The position numbers were made by a program, and so were the translations under genes. Source: Paragordius varius (lineage: Eukaryota > Nematomorpha). From it: 64,000 nt of DNA. The notes under the pieces are model-generated. The model was not told where the DNA came from. It was given only the letters and a program-made list of their open reading frames with translations, and searched no databases. The first letter of the stretch is position 1. Every line of letters begins with the position of its first letter. The stretch lies in the NCBI GenBank assembly GCA_964247055.1, contig OZ176050.1, positions 3,472,001 through 3,536,000 on the forward strand. Reading direction: 5' to 3'. Of the stretch, positions 32,201 through 45,000 are shown in pieces.

Positions 32201-35200
32201 ACCGTTTTAAAAAGTATTTTTAGAAAAGTATTAAAATTAACTTTTTCATGTGTATCGCATTGATTTAATGGAATAGGTAGGTATAAATCTGAATTGAAAT
32301 AAATTTCGCCTCGATACAAAATACAAGAGTTTGAAGATCCAACATTTATTTCCAAAAAAATTGGTGATGGTTTAACAGATAAATATTTTAGCGTAACTTC
32401 CATTTCATTTTTTAGACAGGAAAGTTTTGCGTCATAATCTAAAACAATAAATAAAAAAACTGAGAATTGATCAAAAGTGTTTTTGATTTGAATTTATTTA
32501 TTTTTTAAAACAAATATCATTGAAATGTGATTTTAAAATAATATGGTCTAAAAAATAACCCTTGAACATGTTATTTTAACCACCTGAAAATTGTGTTCAT
32601 ATACCAAATTAAAAAAAAATTTAGTTTTTTCAGTAATTGTTAATTGAGAAACATGCTATTTTTAAAAATTTGGGAATGACAATCTATATAAATAAATAAA
32701 TAAACAAATCAAAATTTTTAAAATGGCTAACTAAACATACAATTTATATGCTTGGCAAAAAAGCTTTGATATTTATAAAGTCAAGCGCCTATACATACAT
32801 CAAATTTTACATTATAGGAATTTCAAAGTGTGAAAATTTGACTAAAATATCGGTTTTGTGTAATCTTTACTTATACAGTGGCTCACTATCTTTTTTAAAT
32901 TAAAACATAAGATTAACCCAATCGTACCTTAGGATGACATATGAAAAAGTTTGGATAAAATTAACAAAATATTTAATACCGTAACGAGCACTATATAGAC
33001 CATAGCTATAATTTAAGTAATTAAAAGTTTAAAATTTACATGGTAAACCCTTTTAGCCATTTAAAATACAGATATTATTGTCTCCATAAAAGTGCTCGTT
33101 ACTGTATATGTTATTGGGCTGTATAATTAATAAAAAGTAAATTTTAAAAAGATAATTAATTAAAATAATTATTTCATTAACTATGGTACTTAACATTTGT
33201 CATATTTTTACAAATGTTTTGTGAGCAAGTGTATAGCAACTAAGAAATTTAAACAAAATTATAAAATTAATGCAATATTTTAAAAATTGTTTTCTTTCAA
33301 AAAGCTGATTAATTAAAACAAAATTATATAAATTTTGGAATATTATTTATTACAAGCCAAGTTTTAGCAATTTCGATACATCAAAAAATAATAAGCAGTT
33401 AAGAGTCTCTTTTTTACTTTTTTATTAAAGAGTAAGGACTTAAATTATATCCGGACATATAAAGGCTTTAACACTCGCCTGTCCAGGGCTGACTGTGATG
33501 ATGGAAAAATGCGTAGTTTCGGGATTTGAACTCTGGCACGCTGTGTAAGGTTCCGGGGCCTTATTTACTATAACATCAAGCCTCCGATTCATCTAAAAAT
33601 ATATAAGGCATCTTGAAAAACAGCTGACCGCTTAAAACTAATTAGTTTTTAGGTCTCATTTTCCTTATATCCACACTATCCCCGGAAAGCCGCTGATATT
33701 AAATAATTCAAAAATTAAAAAACTCCATTTCAGAATTAAAATTTGGCACACTGCTTTTTATTTTAAAATCCCATATAAAATATAAGCAGTGTCCAGTTAA
33801 AAATATTAATTATGGAAAAAACTTAATATTTACCTGGAATTCTGTCTATATCAGTATTGGATGCCTCTATCTGCCGCTTTTGACGGTAACGATATTGATT
33901 ATTATAGTGCCCATTTCTATTATATTTGTTGTATAGATGAGGATGAGATGGACCCGTGAAATCATAGATAAAATCTTGAAAATATTTTTTGTTTTCCCAA
34001 GATTTAGATTCACATTTAGCCGTGTGAATTGTACGCCCAATTACTAAGGGTAAATCCAAAAAGGTATAATATTCAATCTCGAAGTCCAGTATATAGGTCC
34101 CATCTTTGATCTATTTATGGTGAACGAATTAAAACTAAATATTTCTCATACCTAATTTATGCTACATCATACACGTTTAATAAATGTGCATTTAAAAGCC
34201 AACACTCCAAACATATATGCCCCCTGTTCACACCACAGTGAACAGGAAAATCTATATATTTATAAAAATGGAAAATGCTGGCTTTGTGATCTGTTTCCGG
34301 AAAACCGGTAGACCCATTCAAATCCAAATGTCGAAAAAATATAATCATTAATAAATGCCCCGACAACAGCTTCGCTCTTTTTTTGAATTAGGCCCCCAGT
34401 TCGGGCTTACCCCGTGTAAAAACGGTTTTTTTTGAAAACAGAAGTCCACAAAATCGTGTCTTTGTGACAATTTTCCGGAGATGTTGGACCATTCAATTTC
34501 AAATATGATTTTAGTTTACTTATTTTCGATTGCGCCGAACATAGTCGGCTCGCTTTTTTAATTTAGGCCCCCTTTTTACCCGCTCCCCCCGTAAAATGTC
34601 TTTTTTTTCAAAAAACAAAGTCCACAAAAATAATTTTTTAAACCTATTTTTCGCCCAAGATATGTCTGTTAAAAGGCAAAAATTTTAGTCAAGCGTTTCT
34701 TTGATGATAGCTGCTGGGTAAGGAGATACCCGCTAAAAACTGTCCCGTCATATCGAAATAGCGTGCCTTTGGGGCTAAATTTCAAAAAACCTATCAGGCC
34801 ATATGAGTTTAGTCCGTTCTTAAAATATTACCAGTAAAAAAATTTAAGTCGAGCGGATTTTTTAAATTAGCGGTTAAATAGGCCCTTTACGCCCTAAAAA
34901 ATGCGCCAACATAAAATAATTTTTTAATTTAAGGCCATTTTTCCGAAAACAAATGAGAGCATATGAAATCAATCATGATTCCAGGTTTTCTCCGTGGCAA
35001 AAATTTTAATCAAGCGCTTTTTTTGTATCTGCCTCTGGGTAGGGAGCTACCCGCCTACAACTGCGCCACCATATTAAAATATCGTTGTTTAGGAGTTAAT
35101 TTTCAGAAAACCTAGGCATAATGGCCTGAAATATTTAATACCCCCTGAAAAACAAATATAGTATAGGGGTTATATCAATGAGTCGATAAGAAAAGTTTTA

Positions 35201-36026
35201 CGCCCTGAAAAATTCGCCGCCATAGAACAATTTTTTGGTTTTAAAACAATATATCCAAGAACTTATAGGAACATATGGACATTATAATTGCAGATATTCC
35301 CCATATAAAGACAAAAATTTTGCCCGACGCTTTTTTATACCTGTCTCTGGGTAAGAAGCTACCCGCCAAAAACTGTGCCATTATTAAGAAATTGCGTTGT
35401 TTTGGAACTAATTTAAAACTTATGCCATATGAGCTTAATTAAAGTCGAAATATTACCCGTAACTAGGTAAAAATTAGGACCAGGCGTTTTTTTATTAGGC
35501 GTTAATTTGGGGGCTTTATGCCCTAAAAATACGCCATCACATAACGATTATTTAGTGTTGAGATATTTTTTCGAAATCCCATGAGACGATGGTCTCAAAG
35601 ATGATTCCAAATATTTTCCCTATAATGGCAAAAAATTTAACTTAACGCTTTTCCATATAGGCCTATGGGTAGGGATCTACCAGTTTAAAATTGAGACGGC
35701 ATGCAAAAATGGTGTGGCTTTGGAGCTAATTTTCAAAAAGCTTAAGAAGCCATACGAGTTCAATAAAAGCTTTAAATATTACCCATAAAAAGGTAAAAAT
35801 TATAGTATAGCGGTTTTTCCGTTAGCCGTCGATTTGGGGCTTTTACATTAGTAAACAATATATTAGTATGAATGCACCGTTTTAAAAATCCTATGAGATC
35901 TTAGCTACTAAATAATGTTTCGAAATAATCCACATATAAAAATCATTTTATTGTCCCTTTTTTCAAATACCCCCCCCCCCCCCCCCCCCCAGAAGTCCGA
36001 AGCTCACGTGATTTACGCTAGTAATG

Positions 36027-36064
<38 letters not shown>

Positions 36065-39000
36065 GTATCAAAAAAAATAATTAGGTTAGACTTGAGGCAT
36101 GATTTTAATTTTTTAATGGCCTGAAAAAATAATACTTTTATATTGCATTCCGGAATTTTGATATCAATTGAAACTATATTTGAGGAATTACCCATCCATC
36201 TGCAAGCATTTTTACTATCTTTTATTTTCCCATAAAACTTTTGTGGAAAACTTAACTTTAAATGCATAGTATTGGTGGACTTTGAACAATGAACATTTAT
36301 CTATATATAACATATGTTGAGGGAGAATACATTTAACAACATTCAATTCGATATATAATTTAATATATAGATAACCGATGGTGCCTTAATATCTGAAGGG
36401 ATCCCAGCTTCAATGTTTATAGACAGTGGTGTCACCATTTGTGTCATATCCTTTTTGTCATCTTTTTTCTTGACATAATCTTTATCGTTTTCGCGATTGC
36501 TCGATTCGTGACCTGATGTATTGATATATTCTTTCATAGATAGGGGCAGAAGTTCTTCGGCAAATGTCTTATCGTTTTTAGAAAATTTTTCATTAACATT
36601 ATTTTTTATATGCTTGATTTCTTCATCAACTGTTTGGTGTATATTAGGCTCATTTTCTTTTACAGTTTCTTTCATCAAAATGCCGTAATTGGCAAAATCA
36701 GTGTTTTTTTGGGAATCATACATTAGGTTTTGGGTTGCCTCGTGTTTTGCTTTTGATGCATATGAGGCCTGATTCAAATTTTGCGTATAATGGCCGTTTT
36801 TAATTTTTTCATCTTTTATCTTTGACAAAGTATCAACTACTTTTGACGGTAAATTAGATTTTATGAACCATTTCTTATAATTTTCACCAGATTCTTGTTC
36901 TTTGTGATGTTCAGGAATATTATTATACCTACTGCTTTCCAATTTTATATTATCTTTCAACAACAAACTTTTGTCCCATTGCGTCGTGCCAAGTTTCGTA
37001 ATGTTATTTGATTTTTCACCAAACGCATGTCTGAGAGGAATATTATTTTTATTTTGATTGTTAGTGTATCTGCATAAGAGATTGTGTTTTACAATGAGAT
37101 TCTCTGAGTTAATATGTTGAGATTTTGTAGGATATTCCGCATACAAAGCGGTCCGATATATTTTCGGTGTCTAAGGTAAATAAGTTTTAATAAATAATTC
37201 AATCATAACATATAAAAAATGTAATCAATATGCACATGTTGCGCCAAATTTCCGTTCATTATAATTTTTTATTTTTAGTCTTTAATATCACACCGATTCC
37301 GTAATCCAAAATATTGAGGTGACATTAATGAAAAACCCGAAAAACGATTTTAAGCAGCCAGCTGTAAAACTTTTTTGATGAATACACATGGGCTGAGACA
37401 TATGTTTCTATATCACTAATTTTTGTAAAAATTTATTTACGGAGGCTTTAAGTTTAAATCTGATTAAATCAGTTTTGTATAAAAAAGCTTAGTTAACAAT
37501 GCCTCTTTTGGTTTTTGTAACAAAAATATACCTCGTTCGGTACCTGAGATGGAGGAAGTAAAATAGCTAAGGTATTTATTATCAAAAAACATATTTTTTT
37601 ATATTTATATACCACATTTTTACTTTTCAAATATTATATTTATAAAGCACATTTTTACGTTTCAAATAATAAAATTTCTAAATTTTAATTAAAAAGCTTA
37701 TATATTTTCCTCAGGTACTAAACGGGCCGATCTTATGTATTTTTACAAAAGGTTAAAACCCCCCATATTTAAAATGAGATTTGTAAAGTTACCACATTAA
37801 AACAAATTCAAACGAAATTGTATGATACTGTATGTATATTCCGAAAAATCTAATTTTCAAAGAAAGTTATTCTAATTATTACTTCTTCCCACGTACAATC
37901 TTTCAACGGTATATTTAAGGTTGTTAGGTTTCCAAAAAAATTACGAAAAATTTTGGATGTAAAGTCACATTCGGGGTTATCTCGTTTAGCTATAGAGTTG
38001 CTAAATTTATCTTCAACTCTTTTATTATTTTCTCTAGTGGGAGATGACAATAAGTTAGATGTAGTATAAAGTCGAATAGGAAATCCAGTTCGATATTTTT
38101 CGTTTGCCAGAGTATTATTGATGCTCAAATAAACTTTCATATGTTTTGGATTGCATTTTAATTTAACTGTGGTGCAAAAATATAATATGTGGATATTTTT
38201 AATTACGTGATAGAAATATAATTACAAAAGGACTTACGTTGAGCTGGAATGTAGTCCTAAAAATTAAAAAAAAATCAATAAAAACTTTTCCAACAGTTGT
38301 AATTAATTTTAATTTTGTAATGGTAAACAACGGATTGGTTATGTTTTTGTAATAACAGTTGTTAAAATCCGTAATATTGCATAAAATATTTTTTAGGAAA
38401 TTTAGAGAATATTATGACATACCGATTGTATCATTTCTTGAATCAATGTTCGGTTTAAAGCATCCGTTTTGAAAGGTTTTCTGATATAAAGATTTAATAA
38501 TAATTACAACTTGCATAATATTTTTTGTTTAAACACTACTGGGTTGGCATGCTCAAACGACTTCGGCTTAATGAACAATTCATTGCTGAAAAAGTATTGA
38601 TTCTATGATAAAAAAGATTACGCATTTTTTAAATTAAAATTTGGTCAAAATAAGTCAATTTCAATTTTCCTAAAAAATGGCAATTCTACTTGTGAAGTTC
38701 CACAACTATTGATCGGAATATTCAAAAAACCCGTCCATTCATCCATTATGTTAGAAAAACAATTAGGATCAGAACCCTGATCTTTGGTAAAGATTGTTCC
38801 AGAGAATTTTTCATTAAATTTAACATGAACCTTGACGCCTAAGGATCCGCATTCAACGTTAACTAAATTAAAAAAACATTTAGTATGGAGACAGGAAATA
38901 AAGAGCAAAATAATTATAATTTTACTTGTAGAATTGGAAAAAGATAATTTCTTCGATGGTTGTTTGGTGACATCGTCTAGTTTTTTTACCTAAAATTTAT

Positions 39001-42000
39001 ATATACCATTTACGATCTAAATTCACCCTTCAACAATTTAACATCACCCTAAAAATAAATTATGTGTTTTCGGACTAAATATAATTCATCATTAATATGA
39101 AACATATTATTATAACATAGTTAATTATTTTTTCAGCATTATTTTAATTTTAAACAAAATTTTATTTTTTAAAAATATAAATATGGCTATTTTAATCTTA
39201 AAAAATATATATATTATTTTAAAGTGAATTTGAATTGTTCGAGGGTTAATATCAAATGTGAATGGTGTAATATTGGGTTGTTAATATGTATATTGCTTAC
39301 AAAATAGAAAGGAATGAAAAATTTTTAAAATAAAAAAAAATACCTCTTCGATTTGTCTGTTAGTCACTCTCCAATGATCTGGATTTTTCCAAACAACATC
39401 ATTGAAGGCATTTAATGGTGCCTTTGTAGTTATGCTAAAAGCCTTAGAAGTTATTACGCGCTTGGTGTTAGTAGGTGAAGTTGTTGTAACAAATTTTGTA
39501 TCAGTTTCTTTAGTTGTTACATGTTTTAAGGGTGCATCGTGAGAAAGGGGATTGTTCTTGACTAAAGTCAAAGATACATTATATTCAGGATTTTTACATT
39601 CATACGTTTTCAATGCACTTTTTGCATCATTCAAATTTTCGATATCCCCAGTACCATAGGTAAGATTTAATTGATTGATATATAAGTTCCGTACCTAAAA
39701 TATACAATAGATGATGATAAATTGTAAAATATTTGAAAATAGGGCTTGATTATTAAATCGAAGCATTTAAGGGCATGAAATAATATATATAGTCCAGAGT
39801 CGCATAAAAATAATACTGAAACATCTCTAAAACTCTGCATAATAAAACCAAATTATTGGCATCCTAAAAAAGCTTAATTAATGTATGTTAAAAACATTAT
39901 AGAAAATAAAAAAGGCGACAGTACTGGATAATTTTCAAGTTGTTATTATATTATATAATTCGCGAATCTTGCGTTATATATATTTTAGCCTCCTAAAATA
40001 ACCCATTATTTAGTAGTTTTTTCTTAATAAGGGCAGAATTGTAATATTTATAAACTTTACTTTACTAAATTTATAAGATTACTAGCGTAAATCTTGTGCT
40101 GCTAAGCAGCCCGAGGAAGTCGTTCGGACTTCTTGGGGGGTGTAGAAGGAGGCGCTATTTGAAAAAGGGTTCAACAAAATTGTGATCCATATATGTGGAT
40201 TATTTCGAAACATTATTTAATTATGATCTCATAGAATTTTTAAAACTGTGCACTTATAGTATTATATTGTTTACTTGTGTGAAAGCCCCAAATTGACGGC
40301 CAACGGAATAAACCGCTATACTAAAATTTTTACCTTTTTATGAGTATTATTTAAAGTCTTTATTGAACTCGGATGGCTTAAGTTTTTTGATTAGATCCAA
40401 AACCATGCCATTTTTTATGGCATCTCAGTTTTAAACGGGTAGACACTTACCCATAGACCTATATGGAAAAAGCGCTGAGTTAAATTTTTTGCCTTTACAG
40501 AGCAGCAAATATTTGGAATCATCTTTGATACCATCGTCTTTTGGGTTATTCGATAAAAATACCTTAACACTAAATTACCGTTATATGATGGCGTATTTAA
40601 CATAAAGGCCTCAAATTAACGGCTAAAAAAACGCTTGACCTTAATTACCTAATTACGGGTAATATTTCAAGCTTTTAATGAGCTCATATGGCTTCATATT
40701 CTGTAGATTAGCTCCAAAACAACGCAAATATCTAAATAATGGCGCAGTTTTGGCGGGTAGCTCCTTACACAGAGGCATGTAAAAAAAGCGTCAGGCAAAA
40801 TTTTTGCCTTTATATGGGGAATATCTGTTATCATGGATCCATGTTTTCATATAAATTCTTGGAAATATTACTTCAAAACTAAAAAATTGTTTGATGGCGG
40901 CGCATTTTTCAGGGCGTATAACTTTACTTAGGGACTCATTGAAATAACCCCCTATACTACAATATTTGTTTTTTAAGGGGTAGTAAATATTTTAGGCCCT
41001 TATTAAACTCACGTAGTATTATAGGTTTTCTGACATTTGGCTCCAAAGGCATGCTGTATCAATTTGGAGACGCAGTAGGCGGGTAGCCCCCTAACCAGGG
41101 CGACACAAAAAAACGCCTGATTAAAATTTTTGCTTTGATTTGGGCAATACCTGGAATCATGATTGATTCCATATGCTCTCATTGGAAGAGTTGCCTCAAA
41201 ACTTAAATATCATTCTATTGTGGCGCATTTTTCAAGGCGTAAAAGGCATAATGAACGGCTAATTTTAAAAAACGACACGAACTAAATTTTTGCCTTGTTA
41301 CGGGTATTATTTTAAGCATTAATTGAACTCATATGGCATGAAAGGTTTCTTGAAATTAAACCCCAGCAAGCTATTTCGATATAACGGGGGATTTTTATCG
41401 GGTATCTCCTTACCCAGCAAAATATAAAAGAAACTCACTACTAATTTTTGCCTGTTAACAGGGAATACCTGGAACCTTCATCAAATTTTTAAGGTTTCAT
41501 ACCTTGGGCGAAAAATAGATTCAAAAAATTATTTTTTTTTTTAAAAAAATGGCATTTTACGGGGGAGCGGGTAAAAAGAGGGCCTAAATTAAAATAGCTA
41601 GCCGACTATGTTCGGCACAATCGAAAAAAAGTAAAAACAAATTATATTTTAAATCGAATGGTCCAACACGTTTTCCGAAAAATTGTCTCAAAGACACGAT
41701 TTTTGGGGACTTATGTTTTCAAAAAAAACCGTTTTTTACTCGGGGTGGACCCGAACTGGGATCCTAATTCAAAAAAGGGCGAAGCTATTGTCGGGGCATT
41801 AATGATTATATTTTTTCAACATTTGGATTAAAATGGGTTTACTAGTTTTCCGGAAACAGATCACAAAGCCAGCATTTTCCATTATTTTTAATATATAGAT
41901 GCAAGTTTTTTAAAGTTTTATATTGGAATATTTTATTCGACACAACCGTCAGTAAATAATTTTTTGATTTGCTCCATCATCCTTTTAGGTAGTTTGATAT

Positions 42001-45000
42001 CTAAGAGTATTCGTAATTTAATACCTATAAAAGTATTTAAGCTATTAAGCCGAATATAAAAATATGCTTTTTTAGCATTTTAGGCGCATTATACAATTTT
42101 TTTTTAAAAAAAATAAAAATTGTAAAAAAATCATATCTTTTGTCGCCATTTTTTCTATAGATTTTTTTAAATCGCTAATGCAACAGGCAAATAAGCGCTG
42201 GTCAGAAATTGTAAATAATTTAATTTAAGCTTTCAGGCTTCATTTTATTAGCAAAAACTTGATATATTTTTATTTTAATATTAGCTGATTGTCTCAATCG
42301 TGGTTTAGAGCTGTCCCATTTTGAAACTCTAGAGTTAAAAAACTGTAAATATTAGCTTTTTTTATCTAATACATGAGAACAATGGTCTTTACAAAATTGA
42401 GCTCTTGGATGTAAAACTACCCCAAACGGTATACTAGGACAAAAAAGTGAAAAGTTGATGAATTTTTAATTAAAAATTAATAGTTGTTTGAAATTATTTT
42501 TGCACTGATTCGTTATTAGGTTATGTATTATTCAAATATTAGTATAGATATTATTTTAAACAAGTGTGAAAATTAAACAACCTATATTAATATGTTTTTT
42601 CTGTGTATAATTTCATTAAAATTTGCATATGTCAACCACAAGTCCTTGACAAAAATTGGTTTTATATGACAATATAATTAATTAGTTAAAATGCCTATTC
42701 ATTATGAATAATCATACAGGCTTAAATGTGTCAAATTTTAAATTAATATTACGTGTAATTTTTTTTCAAATACATCCATATGTAAATTTTTGAATTTTTT
42801 TAATAATGTTAGTAAAAAATCCCGTATAAAGAATTTAAGAGTTACAGTTTTTCACAATTTTTCGAAATATGAAACGAAACTTTTGAGTATTTTAAAGTAA
42901 TTATTTCAAATAATCACGTCTATAAGCACGATATCCAGAACAGCTCTCATTTCTGTTGCGCCGTGCAGGAATCCGTGATGGCGCCTTTTAACCCTCCATG
43001 CAACCCCTTGCATTTCAAAATATAATCAATTCCAACCGTACTCAAAAATGGGTGTGTTTTTATGTTTTTTTGTAAACTTTTAGATACCTATTTTTTAAAA
43101 ATAAAATTTTAAAAATCCGGCGCCCCTTTAACTATGGCTCCCGGTGAACAGCTCCCTCGCGCCTTTGACAATATTATTAGCATTTAAAAAATGTTTTAGG
43201 TGCAAATATTTTAAATATGATTGTTTCAACTTAGTTTTTATCCAACAAAAAATAATATGGTAGAGTATGTAAAGCTTCGGACTCTTAAACTGTCTGTGTG
43301 GAGTTAGTTTGAACCCCGAAACTGCACAATCACTGTCAGCCCTGGGCAGGCGTGTTAAGACTTTCAGAAGTCCCGAATTTAAGTCCCTAGCCTTTAAAGG
43401 AAAAAAGATACCCTTAAGTTTGTATAGTTACACTAAATCGACCAATACTAAATATATTATATACAGTGAGACTTTTCCGAATGAAGCTTTTTATGCTTAT
43501 AAAAATGTAATTTTAGAAAAAACGCCATTTTTGCCCTTAGGTCAACTCTATATAAGGCCATGTTCTAAAAATAATTTATAGGTAATCAAATTTTGGTTGA
43601 AATTTAAAAATGCATATAAATATTTTATATTTTGTTAAAAGTTAATAATTTAATATATTCAAGTTAGTGTTAGATAAAAAGCGCGATAGATCAAACGCCA
43701 TAGAAGCAAAATAATGAGAACTACTAAATTGCGTAACACCTGTTTAATTTTTTTTAAACGATTGATAAAAAATCAAAAGAGGCGTTCATGGAGTTTGCAG
43801 TTTGGAACAAAAAAAATATATAAATTTTTAAAGGGTTTACTTAATATTTTTTTCAGACGATATTAATAATAAACATGATAAATCTTTTTTATGATAAAGA
43901 CCATGAAAATAGGTACATATTCAAAATATTTTTCTATTTCTAGTCTTATATGTTACTAAGCACATGTGACATTTAAAAAAAATTAGCCGTATTTTCTAAT
44001 GCCTTAAGTTTCATCCAAATCATCGACTATATCAAATAATTTTTATAGTATAAAATGGACAAAATCCAACATATTTTAATATTATCAAAATTTTACTGTT
44101 TGTGTGGAGCAAGAATCAAACGGTACTGCAAAAGAAAACGAATTGACTGCATGAAATGCGAAAAAGCATTCTCCTACAGCAACTGATCCCGAATAAAGAT
44201 TTCTGAAAGTTACTGAAACGTCGATTCGCTGTTTTTGACATTCAAATCCTATGCTACTTTCTGCATGGTATTCTAAAATTATTTTGAAAAAATATTTTTA
44301 AATATAAATCATGCCTAGTCCGTTAGATATTGGGGTAAATAACGACCCCAGGCGTCGAAATATAAAAATATATACCTTCCACATAACTTGATATTTCTAA
44401 TTTGATAAACCTGAGGGCAAAAATTAAACAATATGACATGTCAACATTAGCTTAATTTAAATATTATACGAATTAAACAATTTTCCGGCCGATATTAATG
44501 TTAAACGGGAAAAAATTTACTCTTATTAAAGTTGGAATCTAAAAAATAAGATATTTTGCTAAAATGTTTTAAAATAAAAATGGCGTCCGTCCAGACAGTT
44601 TAATATAAAGTTCGCAAACTATGGCTCTTATTTTTAAAATATAAGCATAAATAAAATGGCGCTCTTTTTAATGGTTTATTATATCAAATTGGGCGGGGTG
44701 TTCCCATATAACCCAATTTGATCAAGTTAAATATAATAAATTAATTTATATAGAGTCAGCTTAACTGTATTAGTTAAACATGTGCAATTCAATCGAATAA
44801 AATTTTTTGTAACTTTCCACAACTTCTTGATGTTTTATATTGGTATCATACTACTTAAAAATTTGATATATTATGCTTAAAAACTGAATAAATTTATACC
44901 TAATAAATAAATAATAGTTAAAAGTAGCGATTGAATCATTAACCGGAACCGATTTCTACTTTAAGTAAACGGCTTTGGAATTTTATTAAAGAAAAATATT

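Noticed and set aside
43255-43330. Functional tRNA-Lys gene
   Set aside because: The acceptor stem does not pair and the D arm is disrupted; the sequence runs into a SINE core.
43309-43581. 90-codon plus-strand open frame over the SINE
   Set aside because: Its first third is the SINE head and core; the remainder has no family resemblance or splice context.
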